Shown here piece after piece: positions 10,259-20,537 of a stretch of DNA of 64,000 nt. Both the position numbers and the translations under genes were made by a program. The stretch's first letter is position 1. Every line of letters begins with the position of its first letter. Below the pieces are notes generated by a model. The model was given only the letters and a program-made list of their open reading frames with translations. It had not been told where the DNA came from and did not search any database. The stretch comes from an uncultured Paracoccaceae bacterium (GTDB taxonomy: Bacteria; Pseudomonadota; Alphaproteobacteria; Rhodobacterales; Rhodobacteraceae). The DNA lies in NCBI GenBank assembly GCA_937920555.1, contig CAKZTM010000008.1, forward strand, positions 1 through 64,000, in the 5' to 3' direction.

Positions 10259-11614
10259 TTATGCCTCCAACATGCGGCGCAAAAGTTCGACATCTTCGGC
10301 AATCGCCGCATCGCTTTCTTTCAACTCGGTGATTTTCTTGACCGCATGAATGACCGTTGTGTGGTCCCGTCCACCAAACCGCCGGCCAATATCCGGCAGA
10401 CTTTTCGAGGTCAGGTTTTTCGCCAGAAACATTGCAATCTGGCGGGGCCGGGCGACGGCGCGTGCGCGCCGGGCAGACAAAATATCGTTGACCTTCAGGT
10501 GGTAATGCTCGGCCACTTTTCGGATGATTTCCTCAACCGTAATATTCTTTTGAGTGGTTCGCAGCACGTCCGCGAGGCTTTCCTGCGCCATGTCGAGCGT
10601 AACTTCCTTGCCCACCAGCGAGGCGAAGGCAAAAAGCCGCGTCAATGCGCCTTCGAGCACGCGCACATTGGAGGAAATCCGGTGGGCCAGAAACTCGATC
10701 ACGCCATCGGCAATGACCACATCGGGGTAATGCACCAGATTGGCTTCCATTTTCGACTGCAAGATGCCCAAACGCAGTTCATAATCGGTCGGGTGGATAT
10801 CCACCACCAGCCCCCATTGCAGGCGCGATTTGATCCGGTCGTCAATGTCGTCAATGTCATTGGGCGAGCGGTCGGCAGAGATCACGATCTGTTTGTTTTG
10901 ATCGATCAGCGCGTTGAATGTGTGGAAAAACTCGTCCTGAGTGCTTTCTTTGCCCGCGATGAACTGCACATCGTCAATCATCAGCACATCGACCGAGCGG
11001 AACATGTCCTTGAAGGTCAGCATGTCCTTAAAGCGCAGCGCTTGCACGAATTTATGCATGAATTGCTCGGCGGACAGGTAGAGCACTCTGGCGTCCGGCC
11101 GGTTGTTGCGGATTTCCCATGCGATGGCGTGCATCAGGTGGGTTTTACCCAGACCCACGCCGCCATAAAGAAAGAGCGGGTTGAAACTGACCGCGTCGCT
11201 CTCCGCCACCCGGCGGGCTGCGGCATGGGCAAGCTCGTTGGGCTGGCCGACCACGAAATTTTCAAATGTCAGGCGTTTGTCCAGAGGCGAGGTCGGAAGA
11301 TCCGACTTTGCCGATTTTGCGGGCGGAGCCTCATGGTAGGTTTTTGCCGGTTTTTTCTCGGGCTGCGGGGTTGCGGTTTGAACGGAAAATTCAAGCCGAT
11401 CCACGCAGGCGCCGTTGGCATTCATAAGCTCGCAAATTCGCGCGCCGTAATTGCGGTTCACCCAATTTCCGATGAACTTGGTGGGGGTCCGAAAGACCGC
11501 AACCTTGCCCTCGGTTTTGATCAAACTGAGTGGTTCGATCCAGTTGGTGTATGCATCTGCTCCCAATGTCGATTGCAATTTTGCACGAACTTCGCCCCAG
11601 CCTTCATCTGTCAT
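10259..11614 (-). CDS. dnaA: Chromosomal replication initiator DnaA
   Basis: LFLYGGVGLGKTHLMHAI, VLMIDDVQFIAGKESTQDEFFHTFN, GGRDHTTVIHAVKKI; likely start MTDEGWGEV (ORF track opens at 11644). Confidence 0.97.
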   Translation of the reverse strand: MTDEGWGEVRAKLQSTLGADAYTNWIEPLSLIKTEGKVAVFRTPTKFIGNWVNRNYGARICELMNANGACVDRLEFSVQTATPQPEKKPAKTYHEAPPAKSAKSDLPTSPLDKRLTFENFVVGQPNELAHAAARRVAESDAVSFNPLFLYGGVGLGKTHLMHAIAWEIRNNRPDARVLYLSAEQFMHKFVQALRFKDMLTFKDMFRSVDVLMIDDVQFIAGKESTQDEFFHTFNALIDQNKQIVISADRSPNDIDDIDDRIKSRLQWGLVVDIHPTDYELRLGILQSKMEANLVHYPDVVIADGVIEFLAHRISSNVRVLEGALTRLFAFASLVGKEVTLDMAQESLADVLRTTQKNITVEEIIRKVAEHYHLKVNDILSARRARAVARPRQIAMFLAKNLTSKSLPDIGRRFGGRDHTTVIHAVKKITELKESDAAIAEDVELLRRMLEA

Positions 11615-11695
11615 TTTCAATCGTCCATTCGCCTCACTGAGCAATACTCGCGAGATCTTTTGTACGGCACCCGGCAGTCCTGAACGCTGCGTGGG

Positions 11696-12145
11696 TTAGC
11701 CTATTTGCCAAGGAAGATTATTAAACTTCCATCCATTTACGACACTGCGTTGACCGCTCGGATCGGGGTCGCCTTCAAACCCTTCCGCCACGTTGATGCA
11801 CACACAGTTTATGTTTTTGCTCGAAAGATGGTTCTGGACATATGTCGCTGCCTCAAACGACCGGGCCCCGGACCTGCAAATGAAAAACAGGTGATCAGGG
11901 TAGGCTCCGTTAAATCCGGCTTCTAATTCGTCAAAGAAGGCCGGGTTAACACTCATATCTGGCTGTTTCCGCCATTCGATAAGATGAGCCGCGCTGTTGA
12001 TGCCAGTTAAATCAGGTACACCGATGGTGTCCCATTCTACCTGTGTCCTGCAATCGACAAGCGCCGAATTCTGGTTGTGTGTGAGATGATCCCAAACGGT
12101 ATTCGGGGACATATTTTCGATAGAAATACTTTGTCCCCCTGTCAC
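11696..12145 (-). CDS. Rhodanese-like domain protein
   Basis: DCRTQVEWDTIGVPD and active-site loop FICRSGARSFEAA. Confidence 0.88.
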   Translation of the reverse strand: MTGGQSISIENMSPNTVWDHLTHNQNSALVDCRTQVEWDTIGVPDLTGINSAAHLIEWRKQPDMSVNPAFFDELEAGFNGAYPDHLFFICRSGARSFEAATYVQNHLSSKNINCVCINVAEGFEGDPDPSGQRSVVNGWKFNNLPWQIG

Positions 12146-12461
12146 GTTTAGCCCTCATTTTTTGAATTCGCTTGATGACACTAACAATTCAAATCGGGCT
12201 GGATCAAGAAGACTTCTGGGGTTGACTGCGAAAGAATCGGCGAACGATTTTTCGAAGTTACGATCTGATTAATCAGGCCCGGATTTTTGATCGAAGAACC
12301 GGGTTAGATTCGGGGTAAAAAGTTCGTGATAATTGGCAAGGTTAGGTCGGCATCTTAAATCTTTGCGACAGCGTGGCGCGGTTTTGGAACAGGTTTTTTC
12401 GCCATTGTCCTAAATCCGCCGATGCAAGCGGCACCGGGAAGGGCAGTCTCAAAAATGTCAT

Positions 12462-12491
12462 AAAAAAAAGACGCCCACATGTGTGGACGTC
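12462..12491 (-). terminator. Rho-independent terminator of rpsT
   Basis: On the minus strand gacgtccacacatgtgggcgtc followed by T8. Confidence 0.85.
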
Positions 12492-12556
12492 GCGTCAAAT
12501 TATTTTTTTGGCTCTGAGGCGCGAGGAATTACGGGCACATCGTGCCGGTGATTCTT

Positions 12557-12823
12557 TTAAGCGCCCATTGCTTTCACGCGGCCCGACAGACGGGACATTT
12601 TCCGCGCAACAGTGTTTTTGTGGTAGAGGCCTTTGGTCACACCGCGCATCAGCTCTGGCTGAGCCGCTTTGAGCGCGTCTTTTGCAACAGCCTGGTCACC
12701 GCCCGCAATCGCTTCCTCAACCTTCCGCAGATAGGTCCGGATGCGTGTCTTGCGCGATTTGTTGACCTCGGTCCGGCGCTCGATTTGGCGCGCGCGTTTT
12801 TTGGATCCCGGCGAGTTTGCCAT
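12557..12823 (-). CDS. rpsT: 30S ribosomal protein S20
   Basis: [39 protein letters not shown]... [17 protein letters not shown]. Confidence 0.97.
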   Translation of the reverse strand: MANSPGSKKRARQIERRTEVNKSRKTRIRTYLRKVEEAIAGGDQAVAKDALKAAQPELMRGVTKGLYHKNTVARKMSRLSGRVKAMGA

Positions 12824-12911
12824 AGATAAAATTCCGATTCTGAACGACGTGTAATTATGAAGCGCGGTATCTACATCTCTGACACCACACTGTCAACGCG
12901 CTGGTTGCGTT

Positions 12912-13688
12912 TTATTTCCCCTTGAATCTGGGGGTGCGTTTTTCGGCGAAGGCGGCCATTCCTTCGGTTTGATCCTCGGTGGAAAAGAGTGCGTTAAACA
13001 GTCTGCGTTCAAACAGCGTGCCCTCGCTGAGCGTGCTCTCATAGGACCGGTTGACCGCTTCCTTTGCGGCCATGGTGGCCAGAATGGATTTTTCGGCGAT
13101 TTTGGCGGCTGTGGTCATCACCTCGTCGCGCAGATCTTTTGCGGGCACCACGCGCGACACAAGGCCGGAGCGTTCTGCTTCTTCGGCATCCATGAAGCGG
13201 CCGGTGAGGATCATTTCCATGGCTTTGGACTTGCCCACAAAGCGGGTCAGACGCTGAGTTCCGCCAATTCCGGGAATGACGCCCAGATTGATTTCTGGCT
13301 GGCCGAACTTGGCGGTATCGGCGGCGATAATAAAGTCGCACATCATCGCCAATTCGCATCCGCCCCCCAGCGCGTAGCCGGAGACAGCGGCGATGATTGG
13401 CTTGCGTGCTTTGGCGATGACCTGGGTTTCGGGGCCGAACATGTCCTCGGTGAACACATCCCCGAATGTCTTTTCGGACATTTCTTTGATGTCGGCGCCT
13501 GCGGCGAATGCTTTTTCGGAGCCGGTGATCACAATGACGCGCACGCTATCGTTGGTCTCGGCGGCTGTGATGGCGCAGGCCAACTCGCTCAGGAGTTGGG
13601 AGGACAATGCGTTCAAGGCGTCGGGCCGGTTGAGGGTGATCAACGCAATGTGGTCCGAAACCTCTACGATTATTGTTTCATAGGCCAT
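12912..13688 (-). CDS. Enoyl-CoA hydratase
   Basis: 258 aa crotonase fold: [47 protein letters not shown]. Confidence 0.93.
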   Translation of the reverse strand: MAYETIIVEVSDHIALITLNRPDALNALSSQLLSELACAITAAETNDSVRVIVITGSEKAFAAGADIKEMSEKTFGDVFTEDMFGPETQVIAKARKPIIAAVSGYALGGGCELAMMCDFIIAADTAKFGQPEINLGVIPGIGGTQRLTRFVGKSKAMEMILTGRFMDAEEAERSGLVSRVVPAKDLRDEVMTTAAKIAEKSILATMAAKEAVNRSYESTLSEGTLFERRLFNALFSTEDQTEGMAAFAEKRTPRFKGK

Positions 13689-13743
13689 TTATGTGTGCAT
13701 CCCGATTTATTGAGCGGTTGGTTTATCATTCTGGGGGCGAGGT

Positions 13744-14724
13744 TCAAGGGAAACGCGCGACCTGTGTGATCGCGGTGTCAAACCCTGGATCGTCCTCAAA
13801 CCGCAGGCGCACCGGAAAGGTCAGCACTTGCGGGCGAAACTCCGGGGGCAGGCGCACGGCGTCTTTTTCGGTGGTCACCAATTGCGCATTTTTGGATTTG
13901 GCCTCGGCGATCAGGCGTCGCAAAAGGTCAGAGCGGTAGGGCGCGTGGTCACCAAAGGCGCGGGTTTCGATCAGCTCGGCCCCGGCGGCTTTAAGGGAGT
14001 TGAAGAATTTCGCGGGTCTGCCGATGCCCGCAAAGGCCAGAACCCTAAGCCCGGTCCAGTCCATGCCGGTGTGCAGTGGTGTCAGTTCCGCCTCAAAGAC
14101 CGGGATTTGGGGGGGCTCATTTTGCAAAAATGTTCTGCGGGCGGTTTGGGGGCCGATCAGCACCATCACATCGGCGCGGGCCAAACCGTCTGCGACCGGT
14201 TCGCGCAAGGGGCCTGCGGGGATGACGCGTCGGTTGCCAAATCCGACATCCGCATCGACCACGAGAATGGACATGGTTTTGGTCAGTGCAGGGTTTTGAA
14301 AGCCGTCGTCCAAGATCACCAGATCAGCGCCCGAGGCCTGAGCGGCCATGGCCCCCGCGGCGCGGTCCGGGGACACCCAAACGGGACCAAAGGCGGATAG
14401 TAAAAGCGGCTCGTCGCCCACATGGGCGGCGTCGTGTCTGGTCTCGACCACGCGGGTTGTGGCCTCGACCCGGCCGCCATATCCGCGCGAGACTACATGG
14501 GCGTTGAGGCCTTGGGCTGCGAGGCGTTCCATCAGGTTCATGACCACCGGCGTTTTGCCCGTGCCGCCGGCGTTGAGATTGCCGACACAGATCACCGGGA
14601 TGTCCAAATCCGTGCCGGGTTTTGCCAGCCGCCGACGTGTCACGGCGGTCCACACTGCGGCAAGTGGTGACAAGAGAGCGGCTTTGAGCCCTGCCGGTTG
14701 GGTCCAGAAGTCAGGGGCTTTCAT
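13744..14724 (-). CDS. lpxK: Tetraacyldisaccharide 4'-kinase
   Basis: MKAPDFWTQPAGLKAALLSPLAAVW, ICVGNLNAGGTGKTPVV, VILDDGFQNPAL; the ORF-track N-terminal extension overlaps waaA. Confidence 0.93.
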   Translation of the reverse strand: MKAPDFWTQPAGLKAALLSPLAAVWTAVTRRRLAKPGTDLDIPVICVGNLNAGGTGKTPVVMNLMERLAAQGLNAHVVSRGYGGRVEATTRVVETRHDAAHVGDEPLLLSAFGPVWVSPDRAAGAMAAQASGADLVILDDGFQNPALTKTMSILVVDADVGFGNRRVIPAGPLREPVADGLARADVMVLIGPQTARRTFLQNEPPQIPVFEAELTPLHTGMDWTGLRVLAFAGIGRPAKFFNSLKAAGAELIETRAFGDHAPYRSDLLRRLIAEAKSKNAQLVTTEKDAVRLPPEFRPQVLTFPVRLRFEDDPGFDTAITQVARFP

Positions 14725-16009
14725 GACCAACGGCTTTGTCGAAATAGGGACGCAACAGATCAAGCACCGCATCGGTGACGCCCGCGCCATCGCTGGACAC
14801 TTCCCAAGCGGCGGCTGCGTATTTGGCCGCCTCATCGGGGTTGAGAAACCGGTCAACCGCATCTGCCAGCTCTTGCTCGGTGCGCACGCAAAAGGCGGCT
14901 TCTCCGTCATAGAGGCGTTGATAGATGTCCTCGAAATTATGCACATTTGGGCCGTGCAGGATGGCCGAGCCCAAGGCGGCGGGTTCAAACGGGTTGTGCC
15001 CGCCCGACGTATCCAGAGAGCCGCCCACAAAGGACACGGGCGCCAGTCTGTACCACAGGCCCATCTCGCCCAGTGTGTCGGCGAGATAGACTTCGGTTTG
15101 TCCGGTCACTTTCTCGCCGCGTGAGCGCACAGAGACTTTCAGGCCCATTTTGAGCAGCAGCGCCTCTATTTCGCCTGCGCGTTCGGGGTGGCGCGGGGCC
15201 AAGATCAGCAGCAGTTCGGGGTTTTTCCGGCGGGCCAGAAGTTGTGCCTCGGCGATCACTTCTTCCTCGCCGTCATGGGTGGAGCCTGCAAACCAGACCG
15301 GGCGGGTGCCGATTTGTTTGATCATTTCCTTGCGGGCCAGTTGGTCATGGGGCAGCGGCACCGCCCCTTCTTTCAGAGAGCCCGTGACGGTGATCCGGTC
15401 CGCAGGTGCCCCAATGGAGGCGAATGCATCCACCATGTCGGGGGTTTGCAGCAGCAATTTGTCGAAGCGTTGGAAGAGGCTGCGGGACATGCCTTTGACC
15501 CGTTTCCAGACCTTCAGTGTATTGGCCGAGATCCGACCGTTGATCAGCAGCATTGGCACGCCGCGTTCATGGGTCTGGGTCATCAGGCGAGGCCAAAATT
15601 CGCTCTCGGTCCAGATCGCGACATCGGGCCGCCAGTGGTCCAGGAACCCGGTGACGGCGGTTTTCGTATCCACGGGGATATACTGGTGGATCACCGTTTT
15701 GGGCATGCGCGCATCCAGGATCATCGCCGAGGACCGGGTGCCGGTTGTGACCAAAACGGTAAGCTTTGGGTATTCGGATTTAATCTGGGCGAGCAATTCC
15801 AGAATTGAGAGCGACTCGCCCACCGACGCTGCATGAAACCAAGCAAGTGGTCCTTCGGGGCGGGGAAAATCCGGTTTTCCGAAACGCTCATGTATGCGGT
15901 CGGGGTCTTCTTTGCCTTCGGCCACACGTTTCTTGAGCTTACGCCACGCCCAGCCATCGGCCAGAGACGTGGCGCCCAAATAGGCGGAAAGTGCCAGAGA
16001 GTTCCCCAT
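14711..16009 (-). CDS. waaA: 3-deoxy-D-manno-octulosonic acid transferase
   Basis: WFHAASVGESLSILELL, GHNPFEPAALGSAILHGPNVHNF; adjacent to lpxK. Confidence 0.93.
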   Translation of the reverse strand: MGNSLALSAYLGATSLADGWAWRKLKKRVAEGKEDPDRIHERFGKPDFPRPEGPLAWFHAASVGESLSILELLAQIKSEYPKLTVLVTTGTRSSAMILDARMPKTVIHQYIPVDTKTAVTGFLDHWRPDVAIWTESEFWPRLMTQTHERGVPMLLINGRISANTLKVWKRVKGMSRSLFQRFDKLLLQTPDMVDAFASIGAPADRITVTGSLKEGAVPLPHDQLARKEMIKQIGTRPVWFAGSTHDGEEEVIAEAQLLARRKNPELLLILAPRHPERAGEIEALLLKMGLKVSVRSRGEKVTGQTEVYLADTLGEMGLWYRLAPVSFVGGSLDTSGGHNPFEPAALGSAILHGPNVHNFEDIYQRLYDGEAAFCVRTEQELADAVDRFLNPDEAAKYAAAAWEVSSDGAGVTDAVLDLLRPYFDKAVGHESP

Positions 16010-16036
16010 CGCGACGCGCCCCCTTCTGCGCGGTGC

Positions 16037-16279
16037 TTAGCCCAGCTCCTCGGTCGGGCCTGCGGCCTGTTCTTCGTCGCGAAGCCGGTGCAAATGCGCA
16101 ATAAAGTAGCGCATGTGGGCGTTATCGACGGAGCTGTGGGCCTTGGCTTTCCAGGCGTCAAAAGCGCTTGCATAATCGGGGTAGATGCCCACCAGATCAA
16201 TCGCGTTGACGTCCTTGAAAATTTTCGTGGTCGGATCGCTGAGTTCGCCTCCAAAGACGAGATGTAGTCGTTGTGCCAT
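16037..16279 (-). CDS. DUF4170-like small protein
   Basis: MAQRLHLVFGGELSDPTTKIFKDVNAIDLVGIYPDYASAFDAWKAKAHSSVDNAHMRYFIAHLHRL, located between waaA and the bisphosphate-nucleotidase-like gene. Confidence 0.75.
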   Translation of the reverse strand: MAQRLHLVFGGELSDPTTKIFKDVNAIDLVGIYPDYASAFDAWKAKAHSSVDNAHMRYFIAHLHRLRDEEQAAGPTEELG

Positions 16280-16326
16280 GAGTGCCTCCTTGGGTTCCGT
16301 CCTGTCAGCTTCTCTATAACAGAGGG

Positions 16327-17097
16327 TTAAAGACGGGCAAGCAGAGCCTCGTGCAGCTCCGGTCCTGCGGCGATGATGCCGGGCAGATGCGGCATGGTAT
16401 TGTTGAAGCGCACGGTTCCGCCATTTTGGGTCGAGACTTTTGCACCGGCCTCTGCGGCGATCAAAGTTCCTGCGGCCACGTCCCATTCCCATGTGGGGCG
16501 CAGGGTCAGCATAGCGTTGAATTGGCCATCGGCCACAAGGCACAAGCGGTAGGCCAGTGAGGAGCGGAAATGCCTTTGCACAGGGGGCACGCCGCCGGGC
16601 CAGAACTGGGCGGTCAGGTTGAATTTGTTGGACAGCACGGTGGCGGTTTCAAGGGTGTCATGGCCGCGAAAGCGGATCGGTTGGCCGTTGAGTTCTGCGC
16701 CTTGCCCAAGCGTGGCGGTATAGGTGAGGTCAAGTTCGGGCAGGTGCACCACGGCGGCTTGAACCTGTCCGTCGGTGGCAATTGCCAGCGAGGTTGCGAA
16801 GGTCTTGGAGCCCTCAATAAAGGCGCGTGTGCCGTCGAGCGGATCAATGATGAACACAGAGCGGTTGTCGGCGCGACTGGACGTGTCTTCGGTTTCCTCC
16901 GACAGCCATCCGTAATCGGGGCGGGCGCGCAAAAGCTCCCGTTCCAACATCGCGTTCATGGCCAGATCGGCCTCGGTGACCGGGCCTTGCCCATCACCCT
17001 TGTCCCATGTCTGCGGGTCGTTGCGGAAGAATGTAGAGGCGATTTTGCCCGCCTCCAGAGCGGCATCGGTGAGCAGCGCGAGATCAGCTTCCGGCAA
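16327..17097 (-). CDS. Inositol monophosphatase family / 3'(2'),5'-bisphosphate nucleotidase (CysQ-like)
   Basis: SEETEDTSSR, VFIIDPLDGTRAFIEG, TWEWDVAAGTLIAAEAGAKV. Confidence 0.85.
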   Translation of the reverse strand: MPEADLALLTDAALEAGKIASTFFRNDPQTWDKGDGQGPVTEADLAMNAMLERELLRARPDYGWLSEETEDTSSRADNRSVFIIDPLDGTRAFIEGSKTFATSLAIATDGQVQAAVVHLPELDLTYTATLGQGAELNGQPIRFRGHDTLETATVLSNKFNLTAQFWPGGVPPVQRHFRSSLAYRLCLVADGQFNAMLTLRPTWEWDVAAGTLIAAEAGAKVSTQNGGTVRFNNTMPHLPGIIAAGPELHEALLARL

Positions 17098-18436
17098 TCG
17101 TCATGTCCTCGATCAAGAGCGATGGAATGACCCGGCTGAGATGGGTGCGGGCGTCGTTTGCCGGGATGATCCGCATCAGCATATCGCGCAGGTTGCCTGC
17201 CACGGTGCATTCATTCACGGGGCCCGTGACCTCGCCGTTTTCGACCCAAAAGCCCGATGCGCCGCGAGAATAATCGCCGGTGGTCGGGCTGATAGTGGAG
17301 CCTATGAAGGAGGTGATCCAAAGACCGGTGCCCATGTCTTTGAGAAGCTCTTCGAGGCTTTTATCCCCTTGAGTTAGCTCAAGATTTCCGATGCTGGGCG
17401 CGGGAGGAGATGACGCGCCACGGGCTGCATTCCCGGTGCTGGGCATGCCCAATTTGCGACCGGTTGCCAGATCCAGCGTCCAGCCGGTCAGCACGCCGTC
17501 TTGGATGATTGCGCGCTTTTGCATGGGCAGACCTTCGGCATCAAACGGGCGCGAGCCTGATGTGCGGCTGCGGTGCGGGTCTTCGGTGAGGCTCATATGC
17601 GCGGGCAAAACCTGCGTCCCCAGAGCGTCTTTGAGCCAGCTTGAGCCGCGTGCGATAGCGCTGCCGTTGATGGCGGAGGTCAGGTGGCCGATGATCGAAG
17701 AGGACACGCGCTCATCGATCAAGATGGGATATGTGCCGGTTGGTGGGCGGGTGGCGCCGTTGCGCTCGGCGGTACGTTCGCCGGCAATGCGGCCGATCTC
17801 AGTTGGGCTCATCAGGTCTTCGAAATGGGTGCGGCCGTCGCCGAAATAATCCCGCTCCATGCCCAAGCCTTCGCCGGTGATGGCCACGCAGGAGGTTGAC
17901 CATGAGGTGCGCCGGTATCCGGCGGAAAAGCCGTTGGATGCGGCCAGCCAAACGTCATTGCCGGACCAGCCGGAGCCCGATGCCTGCACTTTGGACACGC
18001 CTTTGACTTTTAGTGCGGCGGCCTCAGCTTCCAGCGCCATATCCTGCAATTGTGCGGGTTCGGGGCTTTGGGTGTCGTCTGACATGTCCAAAGCCGCGAG
18101 ATCCCAATCGGTGGCCAACTGGTCGGGCGCGGCCAATCCGCAATAGGGGTCGTCGGGCGCCACTTTGGCCATGGCCACCGCACGCTCGGCCATGGTTTGA
18201 AATGTGGCGTCGCGAATATCTGACGAGGCGATATTGGCCTGTTTTTGACCGATCAAAACCCGCAGGCCCACGTCGATGCCTTCGGCGCGTTCTGCATGTT
18301 CCAATTTGCCCTCAAGCACCTCAATGGAGATGCTGTCACCGGAAATCAGGATTGCGTCCGCACTTTCGGCTCCGGCCTGTTTGGCGGCGTCCAGCAGTTT
18401 TCCGGACAAGTTTTCGAGATTCGGCGCGTCTGACAT
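17084..18436 (-). CDS. pmbA: TldD/PmbA family metalloprotease
   Basis: 450 aa; LINDERVSSSIIGHL-like region, GLWITSFIGSTISPTTGDYSRGASGFWVENGEVTGPVNE. Confidence 0.9.
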   Translation of the reverse strand: MSDAPNLENLSGKLLDAAKQAGAESADAILISGDSISIEVLEGKLEHAERAEGIDVGLRVLIGQKQANIASSDIRDATFQTMAERAVAMAKVAPDDPYCGLAAPDQLATDWDLAALDMSDDTQSPEPAQLQDMALEAEAAALKVKGVSKVQASGSGWSGNDVWLAASNGFSAGYRRTSWSTSCVAITGEGLGMERDYFGDGRTHFEDLMSPTEIGRIAGERTAERNGATRPPTGTYPILIDERVSSSIIGHLTSAINGSAIARGSSWLKDALGTQVLPAHMSLTEDPHRSRTSGSRPFDAEGLPMQKRAIIQDGVLTGWTLDLATGRKLGMPSTGNAARGASSPPAPSIGNLELTQGDKSLEELLKDMGTGLWITSFIGSTISPTTGDYSRGASGFWVENGEVTGPVNECTVAGNLRDMLMRIIPANDARTHLSRVIPSLLIEDMTIAGS

Positions 18437-18580
18437 ATGTGTACTCGGCTCGTTATGGGTGTTGCGCGCTATCTAGTCTTTCCGCACGGTCATTGCCAGC
18501 CCGCGCGGGCATTTGGCTCTTGACCAAGGACGAATTTCTGCAGCTTATGGCGCGATTTTTGAGCTTTGAGGAGTTTGGCG

Positions 18581-19708
18581 ATGGCGTGGTCCCCGGATAA
18601 AACTGAGGTAAGTAGTTGGAATGAATGGGATCCTTTGCGCCATGTCATTGTGGGCCGGGCCACCGATTGTCATATCCCGCCCGCCGAGCCTGCACTGGAC
18701 GCAAAGGTGCCCGAAGATTCGGATATGCGCGGTCAGTGGGGCAAGCGGCCTCAGGACAGTATTGATCGCGGCAATGAGCTTTTGGACAATTTCGCAGCCA
18801 TGCTGGAGGGGCGCGGGGTGCGGGTGGACCGGCCCACGCCCACGGATTTTGCGCTGCCCGTCACAACGCCGGATTTCCACACCGAGAGCCAGTTCGGTTG
18901 CATGCCGCCGCGGGATGTTTTGCTGACCGTTGGTAACGAGATTTTGGAAGCGACCATGTCCTATCGGTGTCGGTGGTTCGAGTATCTTTGCTATCGGCCC
19001 TTGATGCAGCAATATTTCAACGAAGACCCCAATTTCCGCCACGAATCTGCGCCCAAGCCAAGGCTGACGGATGCGGATTATCACCCGGATTATTTGTCGG
19101 AAAAAATCGGTGTGGAGAAGCGTCTGAAATGGGCAGCCGAGAAGTTCTTTGTGACCACCGAGGAAGAGCCGTTATTTGATGCCGCCGACGTGTTACGGTT
19201 TGGGCGGGATTTGGTGGTACAGCACGGATTTACCACAAATCTCAAAGGGATAGAGTGGCTCAAGCGGCATTTCCCGGACCACCGCGTGCACACGGTCAAC
19301 TTCCCCGGTGATCCCTATCCGATCCACATTGATGCGACGTTTACGCCCATCAAACCGGGGTTGATTTTGAACAATCCGCAGCGCCGTTTGCCCGACGATC
19401 AACGGGTTATGTTTGAGAAGAATGGCTGGGAGATCGTGGACGCGGCGCAACCGGCTCATAATGCGCCGCCGGCTTTGTGTTATTCGTCCACCTGGCTGTC
19501 GATGAATGTGCTGGTTCTGGACCCCAAAACGGTCTGTGTTGAGGCGTCCGAAGTGTATCAAATGGAGCAGTTGGACAAGCTGGGACAGAACGTCATTCCG
19601 GTGGATTTGCGCGATGCTTACGCGTTTGGCGGCGGCTTGCATTGCTGCACCGCGGATGTGTACCGGGAGGGGGTTTGCGAGGATTATTTCGGGTCTTTGC
19701 CGGGGTAA
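18581..19708 (+). CDS. Amidinotransferase (glycine amidinotransferase/GATM-like)
   Basis: WNEWDPLRHVIVGRA, FDAADVLRFGRDLVVQ, HIDATFTPIKPGLILNNP, Cys-containing AFGGGLHCCTADVYREG. Confidence 0.85.
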   Translation: MAWSPDKTEVSSWNEWDPLRHVIVGRATDCHIPPAEPALDAKVPEDSDMRGQWGKRPQDSIDRGNELLDNFAAMLEGRGVRVDRPTPTDFALPVTTPDFHTESQFGCMPPRDVLLTVGNEILEATMSYRCRWFEYLCYRPLMQQYFNEDPNFRHESAPKPRLTDADYHPDYLSEKIGVEKRLKWAAEKFFVTTEEEPLFDAADVLRFGRDLVVQHGFTTNLKGIEWLKRHFPDHRVHTVNFPGDPYPIHIDATFTPIKPGLILNNPQRRLPDDQRVMFEKNGWEIVDAAQPAHNAPPALCYSSTWLSMNVLVLDPKTVCVEASEVYQMEQLDKLGQNVIPVDLRDAYAFGGGLHCCTADVYREGVCEDYFGSLPG

Positions 19709-19770
19709 TCTGGAGGCTGTTTTGCCCGTTAACCTTTGGGTTTTTTGGCCCGAAGGGTGAGTCCTCAAAC

Positions 19771-19812
19771 TGTATGATTTGTGTATGACATTTGTATGAC
19801 AAAATGTATGGC
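19771..19812 (-). promoter_or_regulatory. Array of TGTATG direct repeats at 11/11/12-bp spacing; minus strand reads as Pho-box-like TGTCATACAAATGTCATACA
   Basis: tgtatg at 19771, 19782, 19793, 19805; core tgtatgacatttgtatgaca at 19782-19801. Confidence 0.5.
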
Positions 19813-19886
19813 ATGGCCCGCGTTAACGGACCGTGCGGTGGCGTTTTGATCAAGATCGCACAATTGATCCGAGGAAGGGCACTGAC

Positions 19887-20405
19887 ATGCATTCGATTTG
19901 GTTGATGCCCACACCGGCGCGCGCGGCGCGGCTTCGCGAGATTATGGCCCGGTTGTCTGTGGATCACGATCTGCCGGAGTTTGAACCCCACGTGACCGTT
20001 TTGGGCAGTCTGGATCTTCCTTTGGCGCAAGTTCTGGACGCGGCGAAGACGGTTGCGCAGACCGTCGCGCAAACGGGCGAAGTATCGTCGGAGGTTTGGG
20101 CGGTCACGGGTCGGGAGGATTTTTTCACAGCACTGACCCTTGATCTGCGGGGTTCTGGTGTCTTTGATCTGCACCTTCAGGCTTGCGCGGCGCTGGGCTT
20201 GGCACAAGTGCCCCATTTTGAGCCGCATCTTTCGGTTGCATACGGGATGCCCGGCGGTGGTGATAAGATTGCCGAGATCAAAACCCTCTCGGCGGAGTTC
20301 TTGTTGCAGCCCCTTGTGTTTGACCGGTTGGAGGTTGTTTTGTCGTCCAAGACCGTGCCCATCCCCGAGTGGCGCTGCTTGGAGAGTTTTACCCTAAAAA
20401 GTTGA
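19887..20405 (+). CDS. 2H phosphoesterase / cyclic phosphodiesterase-like protein
   Basis: Two H-x-[ST] motifs: EPHVTVLG and EPHLSVAYG; start at MHSIWLMPTP. Confidence 0.75.
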   Translation: MHSIWLMPTPARAARLREIMARLSVDHDLPEFEPHVTVLGSLDLPLAQVLDAAKTVAQTVAQTGEVSSEVWAVTGREDFFTALTLDLRGSGVFDLHLQACAALGLAQVPHFEPHLSVAYGMPGGGDKIAEIKTLSAEFLLQPLVFDRLEVVLSSKTVPIPEWRCLESFTLKS

Positions 20406-20456
20406 ATCTTGACTCCCCGGTCAAATTACACTGGACTACTGGGATATAAGATCAAG

Positions 20457-20485
20457 ATGTCACATCGCTGTCGCTAAACTGTCAT
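20457..20485 (+). promoter_or_regulatory. Candidate PhoB (Pho) box upstream of ugpB, three half-sites at 11-bp spacing
   Basis: ATGTCAC-atcg-CTGTCGC-taaa-CTGTCAT, 53 bp upstream of the ugpB ATG. Confidence 0.75.
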
Positions 20486-20537
20486 GGGCAGGGCTTAGAC
20501 GGCGTCAAGACACATCCATTTCAACTGGGAGATACCG

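Noticed and set aside
10229-11683. 484-aa ORF on the plus strand opposite dnaA
   Set aside because: It is the antisense shadow of a clear dnaA gene in high-GC DNA; composition is His/Arg/Gln-rich with no recognisable domain
12146-12556. Possible oriC in the gap between the rhodanese gene and rpsT, near dnaA
   Set aside because: No cluster of TTATCCACA-type DnaA boxes seen; only ordinary AT-rich sequence and the rpsT terminator
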